The position numbers were made by a program, and so were the translations under genes. The notes below the pieces were generated by a model, which was given only the letters and a program-made list of their open reading frames with translations, was not told where the DNA came from and made no database searches. A stretch of DNA of 64,000 nt from Ruminococcus flavefaciens FD-1 (GTDB lineage Bacteria; Bacillota; Clostridia; Oscillospirales; Ruminococcaceae): contig ACOK01000103.1 of the NCBI GenBank assembly GCA_000174895.1, positions 1 to 64,000 of the forward strand, in the 5' to 3' direction. How positions within the stretch are numbered: position 1 is the stretch's first letter; each line of letters begins with the position of its first letter. Of this stretch, positions 1-7,477 are shown in pieces.

Positions 1-1
1 G

Positions 2-637
2 AAGGCTTGCCATGAGGGGGCAATCGCTATCGTAAACGGCAAGGCTAAGCTCATGCGTGACGATTTCTGCGATGGCTTCGGCGACTGTCTCCCTGCCTGT
101 CCTATGGACGCTATCCACTTCACCGAGCGTGAAGCGGCGGCTTATGACGAGAAGGCAGTGCAGGCAAACAAGCAGAAGAAGTCCGCTTGCAGCGGTTTCA
201 CCTGTCCGGGTTCTGCATTGCAGAGCTTTACGCCAAAAGAAGATGACAGCGATGTTCGTGTTCCAAGCTGTCTGAGACAATTCCCGATACAGATAAAGCT
301 CCTGCCTACAAATGCACCATACTTCAACGGTGCTGATCTGCTTATCGCTGCCGATTGTACAGCTTACGCCTACGGAAACTTCCACCATGATTTTATCCGT
401 GGGAAGATCACGCTCATCGGCTGTCCGAAGCTCGATGCCGTTGATTACGCTGAAAAGCTGACAGAGATATTCCGTAATAACGATATAAAGAGCATCACTC
501 TCACAAGAATGACAGTGCCGTGCTGCGGCGGTATGGAGTATGCGATAAAAAAAGCAATCGAAGCAAGCGGTAAGGACATTCCGCTTGAAGTAGCTGTTAT
601 TTCACCGGACGGCAGTATCGTTGAGATAAGAAAATAA
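2..637 (+). CDS. 4Fe-4S ferredoxin-like protein, 5' end outside window
   Basis: The reading frame is open back to the window edge, so the true start lies upstream and the first visible methionine is internal. The visible N-terminus holds the end of a ferredoxin fold: a Cys in a KACHEGAI context and then a [12 protein letters not shown] motif that would ligate [4Fe-4S] clusters. A roughly 130-residue C-terminal region follows with three scattered cysteines ([22 protein letters not shown]). The stop codon overlaps an upstream ATG of hcp, and the hcp ribosome site lies directly after it, so the two are probably co-transcribed. I infer an electron donor or maturation partner for Hcp; the exact family is not certain. 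Confidence 0.8.
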   Translation, partial: KACHEGAIAIVNGKAKLMRDDFCDGFGDCLPACPMDAIHFTEREAAAYDEKAVQANKQKKSACSGFTCPGSALQSFTPKEDDSDVRVPSCLRQFPIQIKLLPTNAPYFNGADLLIAADCTAYAYGNFHHDFIRGKITLIGCPKLDAVDYAEKLTEIFRNNDIKSITLTRMTVPCCGGMEYAIKKAIEASGKDIPLEVAVISPDGSIVEIRK

Positions 638-651
638 TGGAGGAATATATC

Positions 652-2280
652 ATGGAACAGAAAATGTTTTGCTATCAGTGTCAGGAAACAGCAGGCTGTA
701 AGGGTTGTATCGCTTGCGGTGTCTGCGGTAAACAACCCGAAGTCGCAGTAATGCAGGACTTGCTTGTGTACGTTACAAAGGGATTGTCTGCGGTGACAAC
801 TCAGCTCCGTGCAGAGGGGCAGAAGGTCTGTCCCGAAATCAACCACCTTATCAGCGTGAATCTGTTCATCACCATAACCAATGCAAATTTCGATCTCGAC
901 AGCATTACCGCTAAGGTTACTGAAACACTTGCAGTCAAAGAAGAATTGCTCGGACAGGTGCAGAATAAAGAATCACTCCCCGAAGCAGCTCTTTGGAACG
1001 GTACGGACTATGCCGAAAAAGCTAAGACTGTCGGCGTACTTGCAACAGAGAATGAGGATATACGCTCTCTGCGTGAGCTGATAACATACGGTCTGAAAGG
1101 ACTTGCGGCATATACAAAACACGCAAACGCTCTGCTGAATGATGATGAGGAGCTTGATGCTTTCTTACAGTCGGCTCTTGCTAAAACACTTGATGACAGT
1201 CTGTCGGTCGATGACCTTGTGGCTCTCACGCTGGAAGTCGGCAAGTACGGCGTTCAGGGTATGGCTGACCTTGATGCTGCAAATACTACAGCATACGGCA
1301 ATCCTGAGATCACGACAGTTGATATTGGTGTCCGCAAAAATCCTGCAATACTGATCTCAGGTCACGATCTGAAAGACCTTGAAATGCTCCTTGAGCAGAC
1401 AAAGGATACTGGAGTTGATGTTTATACGCACTCGGAAATGCTACCTGCGCATTATTATCCGTTCTTTAAAAAGTATCCGCATTTCGCAGGAAACTACGGC
1501 AATGCGTGGTGGAAGCAGAAAGAGGAATTTGAGAGCTTTAACGGTCCGGTGCTGATGACCACAAACTGCATCGTTCCGCCGAAGGACAGCTACAAGGACA
1601 GACTTTGGACAACAGGTGCCGCAGGCTATCCGGGCTGTAAGCATATTGACGCACCCTACGGCGAAGTAAAGGATTTCTCGCCGATCATCGAACAGGCGAA
1701 AAAATGTCCTCCGCCAACTGAAATCGAAACAAGCTCCATAATCGGCGGCTTTGCCCATGAACAGGTATTTGCACTTGCCGATACAGTTGTAGAAGCTGTA
1801 AAATCGGGGGCTATCCGCAAATTCGTAGTCATGGCAGGCTGTGACGGCAGAGCGAAGTCCAGAAGCTACTATCAGGAATTTGCTGAGAAGCTGCCAAAAG
1901 ATACAGTTATTCTCACCGCAGGCTGTGCGAAGTACAAGTATAACAAGCTCGACTTAGGCGACATCGGCGGTATTCCGAGAGTTCTCGATGCAGGACAGTG
2001 CAATGATTCTTATTCTTTGGCGCTGATAGCCCTGAAACTGAAAGAGGTATTCGGGCTTGATGATGTGAATGATCTGCCTATCGTTTACAACATCTCATGG
2101 TATGAGCAGAAAGCAGTCATCGTACTACTTGCTCTGCTGTATCTCGGAGTGAAGAATATTCACCTCGGACCAACTCTGCCTGCATTTCTTTCACCGAATA
2201 TTGCAAATGTGTTGGTAGAAAACTTTGGTATTGCAGGAATTACTACGGTTGAGGATGATATGAAAATTTTTGGAATATGA
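652..2280 (+). CDS. hcp: Hybrid cluster protein (hydroxylamine reductase / NO reductase)
   Basis: This 542-residue cytoplasmic enzyme has the N-terminal cysteine cluster of Hcp (C7, C10, C19, C25 in [14 protein letters not shown]...GVCGK) for the [4Fe-4S] centre. It also carries the later hybrid-cluster regions, including [25 protein letters not shown] and [10 protein letters not shown]. The family was first described as hydroxylamine reductase and is now linked mainly to NO detoxification in anaerobes. An in-frame ATG at 637 exists, but a GGAGG at 639-643 sits 8 nt before the ATG at 652, so I chose 652. Length is normal for the family. The upstream ferredoxin-like gene is the likely redox partner. 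Confidence 0.95.
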   Translation: MEQKMFCYQCQETAGCKGCIACGVCGKQPEVAVMQDLLVYVTKGLSAVTTQLRAEGQKVCPEINHLISVNLFITITNANFDLDSITAKVTETLAVKEELLGQVQNKESLPEAALWNGTDYAEKAKTVGVLATENEDIRSLRELITYGLKGLAAYTKHANALLNDDEELDAFLQSALAKTLDDSLSVDDLVALTLEVGKYGVQGMADLDAANTTAYGNPEITTVDIGVRKNPAILISGHDLKDLEMLLEQTKDTGVDVYTHSEMLPAHYYPFFKKYPHFAGNYGNAWWKQKEEFESFNGPVLMTTNCIVPPKDSYKDRLWTTGAAGYPGCKHIDAPYGEVKDFSPIIEQAKKCPPPTEIETSSIIGGFAHEQVFALADTVVEAVKSGAIRKFVVMAGCDGRAKSRSYYQEFAEKLPKDTVILTAGCAKYKYNKLDLGDIGGIPRVLDAGQCNDSYSLALIALKLKEVFGLDDVNDLPIVYNISWYEQKAVIVLLALLYLGVKNIHLGPTLPAFLSPNIANVLVENFGIAGITTVEDDMKIFGI

Positions 2281-2419
2281 TCAGTTTTATGTTTTGTGAT
2301 TTGTTCCTGTGATGTCAGATGACCGTAGTCTATTGGTGCACACAAAATCCGTTCCGCACAAGTTCATTTCAGCATTATGGTGTGCGCCAAAATAACAGCA
2401 TACTCTATTGACATAAAAT

Positions 2420-2451
2420 GAGCCTTGCACTCAAAACAGAGAGCAAGGCTC
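2420..2451 (-). terminator. Terminator hairpin after the sirtuin operon
   Basis: A 9-bp perfect stem (GAGCCTTGC at 2420-2428, GCAAGGCTC at 2443-2451) lies between the convergent hcp and sirtuin genes. The flanks are A/T-rich on both sides, so it may stop transcription from both directions. The rest of 2281-2460 shows no gene. Confidence 0.5.
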
Positions 2452-2460
2452 GAATAAATA

Positions 2461-3309
2461 TTAAGCCAATTTTTTCAGCACCTCATGAATATCCCCATTG
2501 ATACAAATGCTCTGACCTCTGATCTCATCAGGTGCATACGCTTCCCCGAAATTCAGGCAGGCATAGACCGCCTTCGGGTTTGCATAGGTCATCTTCCAGA
2601 ACGGATACTTTATGATGACAGGCGTGTTCATGCCCACACCAAGCTCTAAGAACAGGATATGCATTCCCTCATGGCGGCGCAGGAACTCATCATAACGCTC
2701 CGCTGCTCTGTGCCAGCCCTCGTCCTCGACAAAGGTGTCATCTGCTCGGAGGTTCATGCTCATCGGCTTTCCACAGACAGGACAGTGTGGCACAAGCTCT
2801 GACGGAACACGCATATTTTTCTGAGCTTCAAACATCGCCCTGACGGTTTCTTCGTTGTCATAGGTCTTTTGGTGGCACGGCTCACTGCACTGCCAAAGTC
2901 CGTAATCGCCCTGGGTGTAGAACAGGCGGTGCTTGTCAAATCCTGCCTTTTGGAATTGGTGGTCAACATTGGTGGTGAGAACAAAATAGTCCTTGTCCTT
3001 CACAAGCTCAAACAGGCGCTTGTATGTACCGTTGTCTATGTCCATGTAGCGGTTGATGTAAATGTAGCGTGACCAGTACGACCACTGTTCTTCCGGTGTC
3101 GGGAACGGATAAAAACCGCCCGAATACATATCCCGAAAGCCGTATTTCTCCACGAAATCGGCAAAATACTTCTGCAAACGCTCTCCCGAATAGGTAAAGC
3201 CTGCGGCGGTGGAAAGACCTGCCCCTGCACCGATGACGATCGCATCAGCGGTCTGTATTTCTTTTTTCAGACGTTCAATTTCCGCCGAGTAGCCTTTTGT
3301 AAATTTCAT
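2461..3309 (-). CDS. Class M sirtuin (SirTM-like protein ADP-ribosyltransferase)
   Basis: This 282-residue protein has the sirtuin Rossmann motif GAGAGLSTAAGF (28-39), the TTNVD motif (112-116) and a four-Cys zinc site (C141, C145, C176, C179). Where classical sirtuins have the catalytic His (in an HG motif) it has TQGDYG with Gln133. That change marks class M sirtuins, which ADP-ribosylate proteins rather than deacetylate them. I chose the ATG at 3309 because AGGAGG lies about 8 nt upstream. The start overlaps the end of the macrodomain gene by 35 bp, implying translational coupling. Known SirTM operons also carry a lipoyl carrier (GcvH-L) and a lipoate ligase; neither is present here, so the target protein is unknown. 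Confidence 0.9.
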   Translation of the reverse strand: MKFTKGYSAEIERLKKEIQTADAIVIGAGAGLSTAAGFTYSGERLQKYFADFVEKYGFRDMYSGGFYPFPTPEEQWSYWSRYIYINRYMDIDNGTYKRLFELVKDKDYFVLTTNVDHQFQKAGFDKHRLFYTQGDYGLWQCSEPCHQKTYDNEETVRAMFEAQKNMRVPSELVPHCPVCGKPMSMNLRADDTFVEDEGWHRAAERYDEFLRRHEGMHILFLELGVGMNTPVIIKYPFWKMTYANPKAVYACLNFGEAYAPDEIRGQSICINGDIHEVLKKLA

Positions 3310-4039
3310 GATCGTCCTCCTTGAACACATTGAAGATCACCTGTATATCGTGGTTCTTGCGGAACTCCCTGACGGTGCGGACAGCAATTTCCGCCGCTTT
3401 ATCCTGCGGAAATCCGAACACACCCGTTGAGATACAGCAGAAAGCGATACTCCCGATACCGTTTTGCATAGCAATTTCAAGACAGCTTTTGTAGGAGCTT
3501 TCAAGAAGTCGGCAATGCTCCTCGGTGAGCTGCCCTTGAACGATCGGTCCGACGGTGTGTATCACATAATCACAGGGCAGGTTGTAGGCAGGCGTTATTT
3601 TTGCCTTGCCAGTGGGTTCTTCGTGACCTTGTGCTTTCATGATCTGACCACACTTATACCGCAGACGAACGCCTGCAAAGGTGTGGATACAGTTGTCGAT
3701 ACAAGAATGGCAGGGCTGCCAGCACCCGGTCATTCCCGAATTGGCGGCGTTGACGATCGCACCGCATCGGAGCGTAGTGATGTCGCCTTTCCAAAGATAA
3801 ATACCATTTTCAACAGGGGAGAGGTCGGCAATATCCGTGATGCCCTTGCTCTCGGTCAAGGCTGTGAGATATTCGTCCTCGGCTTGCAGAAAGTCATCAC
3901 TTGCCTTTATCGCAGGGCGGATATTCACAAGGCTTCTGTAAAGTCGGAATTTATCCGTATCATTGTTTGGTATCTCAATTCCGTCAACATCGTTTCTTTC
4001 TGACAGCAGATAGTTTATCAGAAAGTCTAATTTCTCCAT
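3275..4039 (-). CDS. Zinc-containing macrodomain ADP-ribosyl hydrolase
   Basis: This 254-residue protein has a roughly 75-residue N-terminal helical extension and then a macrodomain: GDIT (85-88), NAAN (97-100), the zinc-type loop GCWQPCHSCID (105-115) and STGVFGFP (204-211). This is the Zn-macro class that typically neighbours SirTM and removes the ADP-ribose that SirTM adds. The start has AAGGAGATG upstream. It follows the flavin/Fe-S gene by 4 bp and overlaps the sirtuin gene, so writer and eraser are made together. Family assignment is firm; the substrate is not known. Confidence 0.92.
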   Translation of the reverse strand: MEKLDFLINYLLSERNDVDGIEIPNNDTDKFRLYRSLVNIRPAIKASDDFLQAEDEYLTALTESKGITDIADLSPVENGIYLWKGDITTLRCGAIVNAANSGMTGCWQPCHSCIDNCIHTFAGVRLRYKCGQIMKAQGHEEPTGKAKITPAYNLPCDYVIHTVGPIVQGQLTEEHCRLLESSYKSCLEIAMQNGIGSIAFCCISTGVFGFPQDKAAEIAVRTVREFRKNHDIQVIFNVFKEDDHEIYKRLLGGN

Positions 4040-4043
4040 ACGA

Positions 4044-4661
4044 TCATCTCCTTATGACTGCCCCCACAGGACAGACAGCCGCACAGTTTCCGCAGTGCAG
4101 ACAGTTTTCCTGACGGATAACAGCTTTTTCTTTCAGTTCGATACAGCTCTGCGGACAGTCGCTCAGACACGAACCGCACCTGATGCAATCATCGGTCACG
4201 AAATATCCGCTTGCCCTGATCTCTGCACCGCCGAATGTGAAGCTGTCACGCTCGATAGGCTTCTTCGACAGGTCGAACCACTCTCCGCTGCCCTCATATA
4301 GTTGAAAAACGGTGAGTGCCTTTCTGCTTTCTTCGGTGGGATAAATTTCACGCATATAGGGATTGTTCTCAAACAGCAGAGGGAGCATAGCAGAACCCAG
4401 CTCCCTGACCTTGCCACGGACAGAGATCGCTGTACAGCTCATGGTATCATCGCCATTTTTTCCCGAAAGTGCAAGATAGCCCTTGTCCTTTAACCGCTGA
4501 TAGAAGTTCTTTCCCTTTGCGGTGAGAAAGTACAGTCCGTTCTCGTCTGCATACATCATGTCGATCACACAGGTCACGGGCAGACCGTCGCTGTCCACTG
4601 TTGCAACAACAGTGGAGTGTATCTCGTCCACGATAAAATTCAGATAATCATTTGCTGTCAT
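4044..4661 (-). CDS. PNPOx-like flavoprotein fused to two 4Fe-4S motifs
   Basis: In this 205-residue protein the first ~130 residues read as a split-barrel FMN-binding domain of the pyridoxamine-phosphate-oxidase type (TVVATVDSDGLPVTCVIDMMY near the N-terminus, then YLALSGKNG). The C-terminus has two clusters: CIRCGSCLSDCPQSC and CLHCGNCAAVCP. Together these suggest a small NAD(P)H- or ferredoxin-linked flavin reductase. A strong AGGAGG precedes the ATG. It is followed after 4 bp by the macrodomain gene and separated from the regulator gene by a hairpin. The physiological substrate cannot be told from sequence. Confidence 0.85.
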   Translation of the reverse strand: MTANDYLNFIVDEIHSTVVATVDSDGLPVTCVIDMMYADENGLYFLTAKGKNFYQRLKDKGYLALSGKNGDDTMSCTAISVRGKVRELGSAMLPLLFENNPYMREIYPTEESRKALTVFQLYEGSGEWFDLSKKPIERDSFTFGGAEIRASGYFVTDDCIRCGSCLSDCPQSCIELKEKAVIRQENCLHCGNCAAVCPVGAVIRR

Positions 4662-4677
4662 ATGTCCTCCTATGGAA

Positions 4678-4706
4678 AGAGTGTGCCGATCATTTCAGCA
4701 CACTCT
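4678..4706 (-). terminator. Intercistronic hairpin, possible attenuator
   Basis: A 9-bp perfect stem (AGAGTGTGC at 4678-4686, GCACACTCT at 4698-4706) sits between the regulator gene and the flavin/Fe-S gene. In the direction of the operon it is followed by only three T residues, so it is more likely a partial terminator or RNA-stability element than a full stop. The better T-tract is on the opposite strand. Confidence 0.4.
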
Positions 4707-4710
4707 CTTT

Positions 4711-5148
4711 TTATTCTCCGTCTATTATCTTGCGTGTATCAGCAACAACTTGCGCAAGTGTAGTGCTTTTCAGCTCGTTTTCCAAAGCCGCCTGCGCCGC
4801 TTCAAGTCTGTCGTCCATAGCCTTGTGGATATTGCGCCCCACAGGACAATCCGCATTGGGATTTTCATGGAAGTGGAACAGCCCCTCATCATCTACGCAG
4901 TCAACCGCCTTGTAAATATCGTACAGCGTTATTTCGTCAAGTGCTTTTGCAAGGTGTGCGCCGCCGCTGCCCTGACGAGTTTCAACTATCCCTGTATTGC
5001 GAAGCTGTCCGAGGACATTGCGGACTATCACCGCATTTACACCCGTACTGCCCGACAGGAAGTCGCTGGTCACTCTCATTTGACCGCCAAAAATGTCGAT
5101 GCAGGTGAGGATATGCACTGCCACTGTGAATTTACTTGTTATCTGCAT
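4711..5148 (-). CDS. Rrf2-family transcriptional regulator, YwnA-like
   Basis: This 145-residue protein has an N-terminal winged helix (TSKFTVAVHILTCI, then VIVRNVLGQLRNTGIVETRQG) and the Rrf2 C-terminal helix with a HENPNADCPVGRNI segment. That segment matches Bacillus subtilis YwnA better than the three-cysteine IscR/NsrR type. Only two cysteines lie in the C-terminal region, so an IscR-type Fe-S cluster is doubtful. The gene follows a YwnB-like gene by 17 bp, the same pairing as ywnA/ywnB in Bacillus. The inverted GTTGTAAC repeats upstream of the operon are its likely operator. Confidence 0.85.
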   Translation of the reverse strand: MQITSKFTVAVHILTCIDIFGGQMRVTSDFLSGSTGVNAVIVRNVLGQLRNTGIVETRQGSGGAHLAKALDEITLYDIYKAVDCVDDEGLFHFHENPNADCPVGRNIHKAMDDRLEAAQAALENELKSTTLAQVVADTRKIIDGE

Positions 5149-5165
5149 AGATGTTCATCTCTTTC

Positions 5166-5795
5166 TTACTCTCTTACCACGCTGATACGCTGACCGATGT
5201 GATCGCCTTTTTCGATCTCGTCAACCATAGCAATAGCGTAATCTGCATAGCTGATAATGCTCTCGCCCTTAGAGTTGAGCGTCAGTTCCTCTCCTGCGAG
5301 AATGTACTTGCCGCTGCGTTCGCCGTCAGCCTGAAAATCTCCTGCGGGGCTGATATAAGTCCACTTTACGTCATTTCTCTGACGGAGTTCGCCAAGCGCC
5401 ATTGCCATAGCAGAAGCCAGTGGCTTGAAAACTTCGGGGAAATCTGCACCGTCAGAAACGCAGGCGGTATGCTCAGCGTTCACATACAGGCTTCCTGCGC
5501 CGCCGACAACGAGAAGTCTTGTGTCAGTTCCCGAAAGAATGTCGCACAGGTGAGCAAGTGACGTGGAGTGCTGAGGAAGTGTTTCGGGGGTCCATGCACC
5601 GAAAGCGTCCACAACTGCGTCAAATCCTGTAAAGTCTTCTGCGGTCAGGTCGAACAGATCTTTCACGATCACGTTCTGAGCAGCGGACTTGTTCTCTCCC
5701 TTGACAACTGCTGTAACGTCAAATCCTCTGTCTACAGCCTCTTTCACGATAAGCTGACCTGCCTTGCCATTTGCACAAACTACTGCGATCTTCAT
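5166..5795 (-). CDS. NAD(P)-binding epimerase/reductase-like protein, YwnB-like
   Basis: This 209-residue Rossmann-fold protein begins MKIAVVCANGKAGQLIVKEA, the modified glycine-rich dinucleotide motif of NmrA/atypical short-chain dehydrogenases. It continues with FDAVVDAFGAW and LLVVGGAGSLY, as in YwnB-type proteins. It is the first gene of the leftward operon, with AGGAGGT before the ATG and a consensus promoter about 80 bp upstream. Such proteins often bind NADPH as redox sensors or quinone/flavin reductases; the reaction here is not known. The regulator gene follows closely. Confidence 0.85.
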   Translation of the reverse strand: MKIAVVCANGKAGQLIVKEAVDRGFDVTAVVKGENKSAAQNVIVKDLFDLTAEDFTGFDAVVDAFGAWTPETLPQHSTSLAHLCDILSGTDTRLLVVGGAGSLYVNAEHTACVSDGADFPEVFKPLASAMAMALGELRQRNDVKWTYISPAGDFQADGERSGKYILAGEELTLNSKGESIISYADYAIAMVDEIEKGDHIGQRISVVRE

Positions 5796-5837
5796 AATAA
5801 ATACCTCCTAAAGTATAGCATAAAAATAGGTTTCTGT

Positions 5838-5921
5838 AAAGTTGTAACCTCTTTTTTTTCAACTTTCTGATATCAGTATATCATGCAAATATCAAGTTGT
5901 CAATAACAGCGTTACAACTTT
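5838..5921. promoter_or_regulatory. Inverted-repeat operator array for the Rrf2 regulator
   Basis: AAAGTTGTAAC at 5838-5848 and its exact complement GTTACAACTTT at 5911-5921 frame the promoter. Two further half sites lie inside: CAACTTT at 5860-5866 and AAGTTGT at 5894-5900, the latter touching the -35 box. Half sites pair as AAAGTTG/CAACTTT around the start region and AAGTTGT/ACAACTT across the -35. The placement suits repression by the YwnA-like protein encoded second in the operon. Confidence 0.6.
5875..5903 (-). promoter_or_regulatory. Promoter of the ywnB/ywnA/sirtuin operon
   Basis: Reading leftward, TTGACA (5903 to 5898), a 17-bp spacer and TATACT (5880 to 5875) form a near-consensus housekeeping promoter. 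The start site falls near 5868, giving a leader of about 70 nt. Confidence 0.8.
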
Positions 5922-6177
5922 GGGAGATTGCATAAAACGCCTGTGAAAAATATGTGCATACTCAACAAACTATATTGCTATATATCAAGCAGAGGTCGGC
6001 TCTGCGATCCCGTGTTCCGCTTCATACTTCCTGACACGGCGGTATCTTTATAAATAGTATCCCTGTTGCAGTCTTTGAATTCAAAAGTGCTGTCCGTGAA
6101 GATACCACAATTATGGACGCATATACTTATTCTTCTCGTCATATGATGTCTTCTATGCATGGTGAAAAATCGAATCG
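5922..6177. other. Gene-free AT-rich stretch
   Basis: I see no convincing gene here. Short open frames exist on the minus strand but show no ribosome site or recognisable motif. The stretch probably marks the edge of the degraded mobile region. Confidence 0.4.
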
Positions 6178-6459
6178 TCGGATACGGAGCTTGACGGCAT
6201 CAACTCTTTGCAAACAATGGTAAAGGGTATGTTCCGAAAAGATCGCCTGTTGGCTGTAATAAAGGATTTTGTATACTTCCCCGATAACTCGGATAAGGCA
6301 AGGTATACTGATTGGGCAACCCGTGAAGATATCAAAGCAAATCTGCAAGTTGACCTGATACTTTTGCTTGATGAGTTCGATTATCCCCCTGTTACCATTG
6401 ATGATGTGTACAAGGAAGTGCTGGAGCAAGCAGAGAATTTAAAAAAATATAGTAAATGA
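6178..6459 (+). pseudogene. hsdR: Remnant of type I restriction enzyme HsdR (C-terminal pieces)
   Basis: The frame reads SDTELDGINSLQTMVKGMF, then RKDRLLAVIKDFVYFPDNSDK, which matches the HsdR region just after the helicase core. It then jumps to REDIKANLQVDLILLLDEF and DDVYKEVLEQAENLKKYSK, the HsdR C-terminus. The several hundred residues normally between these segments, and the whole N-terminal nuclease and motor domains, are missing. No ribosome site or proper start is present. It shows that an earlier restriction system occupied this locus. Confidence 0.75.
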
Positions 6460-6708
6460 TTCATTCTAAATCAATGTTTTCGTTCGACACACCACAAAGC
6501 TCTGTATCACGTTCAAGCAGTGTATCAGGGAACAGATTTAACTACTTGTGGCTGAAGCTGGTACTGCCGAAGTATGCGTCAAAGTTGGACACAGGCAGGA
6601 TAACATAGTCCGAATCATCGGGCTTGTTGGCAATACAATATGCGATGACTGTCTCAGCCACTTCATATGGCAGACCGTCAGGCAGCAGTCCCTTTATACG
6701 CGCCTTCT
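6460..6708 (-). pseudogene. Unidentified minus-strand gene remnant
   Basis: On the minus strand a coding-like frame reads ...EKARIKGLLPDGLPYEVAET...CIANKPDDSDYVILPVSNF...STSFSHK, stops at TAG (6542-6544), and continues in the same frame as LNLFPDTLLERDTELCGVSN...IDLE before a TGA. The composition and in-phase continuation suggest the C-terminus of a real gene interrupted by one stop codon. I do not recognise the family. It abuts or overlaps the start of the integrase remnant. Confidence 0.35.
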
Positions 6709-7220
6709 CATCGCCTGCACAAAGGACGATCCGCTGCACATCGTAATCGTTATAGCTGCCTATTACGGACTCCGCCGCAGCGAGGTCATCGGACTGAAAT
6801 GGTCGGCGGTGGACTTCGTAGGCAAGACCATAAGCATCAAGCACAAGGTCTTGCAGGACGAGGACGGAGTTGCAGGCTACGATGTTATGAAAACGAAATC
6901 GTCGTACAGAACGCTTCCGCTGATACCCGTAGTCGAGCAGGCGCTCATCGCCGAGCGTTAGCATCAGGCAGAAATGAAGAAGGCTTTCGGCAGAGGCTAC
7001 TGCAAGAAGTACGAGGACTATATCTGCGTAGACGCAGTGGGAGAGCTGATACGTCCCAACTATGTGTCGGACCATTTCCCCATAGTGCTCCGCAAAAACG
7101 GTCTGCGGAAGATACGCTTCCATGATCTGCGGCACAGCTGTGCAAGTCTGCTCCTTGCAAACGGAGTTCAGATGAAGCTGATACAGGAGTGGCTGGGTCA
7201 CAGCGACATAGGTACAACTA
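6709..7220 (+). pseudogene. Tyrosine integrase remnant, 5' piece, interrupted by the defence element
   Basis: The frame reads ACTKDDPLHIVIVIAAYYGLRRSEVIGLKW (split here only for reading), VMKTKSSYRTLPLIPVVEQ and then RFHDLRHSCASLLLANG...QEWLGHSDIGTT. These are the catalytic Arg, Lys and His-x-x-Arg boxes of a phage-type tyrosine recombinase. The N-terminus is missing, and a TAG at 6959-6961 breaks the frame between two otherwise in-phase halves. The last codons before the element encode GHSDIGTT. The expected continuation (SNVYSHVDSESKK) is found 17.7 kb away at 24877-24966, so the gene was split by the serine-recombinase element. It was dead either before or after that event because of the internal stop. 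Confidence 0.8.
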
Positions 7221-7242
7221 TCCCCGTTCCAAATAGTAACAC
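7221..7242 (+). repeat. Left terminal inverted repeat of the defence element
   Basis: The sequence TCCCCGTTCC followed by AAATAGTAACAC is the reverse complement of the right end (24852-24873) except at two positions. The exact core AAATAGTAACAC is shared. Joining the two ends as a circle would give a quasi-palindromic attP centred on ACTA, as expected for a large serine recombinase. Confidence 0.8.
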
Positions 7243-7277
7243 TATACCAGTAGCAGTACATACCGACTATAATTACC

Positions 7278-7315
7278 AAAATCCTTGATTTCATTTCAAT
7301 GAGATCAAGGATTTT
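7278..7315 (+). terminator. Strong terminator just inside the left end
   Basis: A 12-bp perfect stem (AAAATCCTTGAT at 7278-7289, ATCAAGGATTTT at 7304-7315) with an inner TCAT/ATGA helix is followed by a T-run. It would block read-through from the host integrase gene into the cargo operon. Confidence 0.8.
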
Positions 7316-7347
7316 TTTACTTTTTGTAATATGCATATTGATTATTC

Positions 7348-7373
7348 CTCGGTGAAAAAGCTCGGTGAAAAAG
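7348..7373 (+). repeat. 13-bp tandem direct repeat upstream of the defence operon promoter
   Basis: CTCGGTGAAAAAG occurs twice head to tail (7348-7360, 7361-7373), ending 23 bp before the -35 box at 7397. The position suits an activator or repressor site, but a replication slip is equally possible. Confidence 0.5.
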
Positions 7374-7396
7374 GAGAGAAAAAGCTGCTTGAACTA

Positions 7397-7425
7397 TTGA
7401 AATTTTGGTAAAAATGTGGTATAAT
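7397..7425 (+). promoter_or_regulatory. Promoter of the six-gene defence operon
   Basis: TTGAAA at 7397-7402, a 17-bp spacer and TATAAT at 7420-7425 make a strong housekeeping promoter. The leader is about 45 nt. It is the only clear promoter before the terminator at 21020, and all six genes are packed tightly, so one transcript is likely. Confidence 0.85.
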
Positions 7426-7477
7426 AGTTCTATGTATATGTTACTCGGACAACGATTTCACCGAAAGGTTTGATAAC

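Noticed and set aside
637..651. Upstream ATG as start of hcp
   Set aside because: The GGAGG ribosome site lies within these codons; the ATG at 652 has correct spacing.
5978..6429. Overlapping minus-strand frames of 60-96 codons
   Set aside because: No ribosome sites; they are opposite the HsdR remnant or in AT-rich spacer and show no family pattern.
6959..6961. In-frame TAG in the integrase remnant considered as recoding
   Set aside because: The gene is also truncated at the N-terminus and split by an element, so decay is the simpler reading.
6542..7336. 264-codon minus-strand frame opposite the integrase remnant
   Set aside because: Only its last ~55 residues look like a real gene end; the rest is the complement of the integrase fragment and of the element end.
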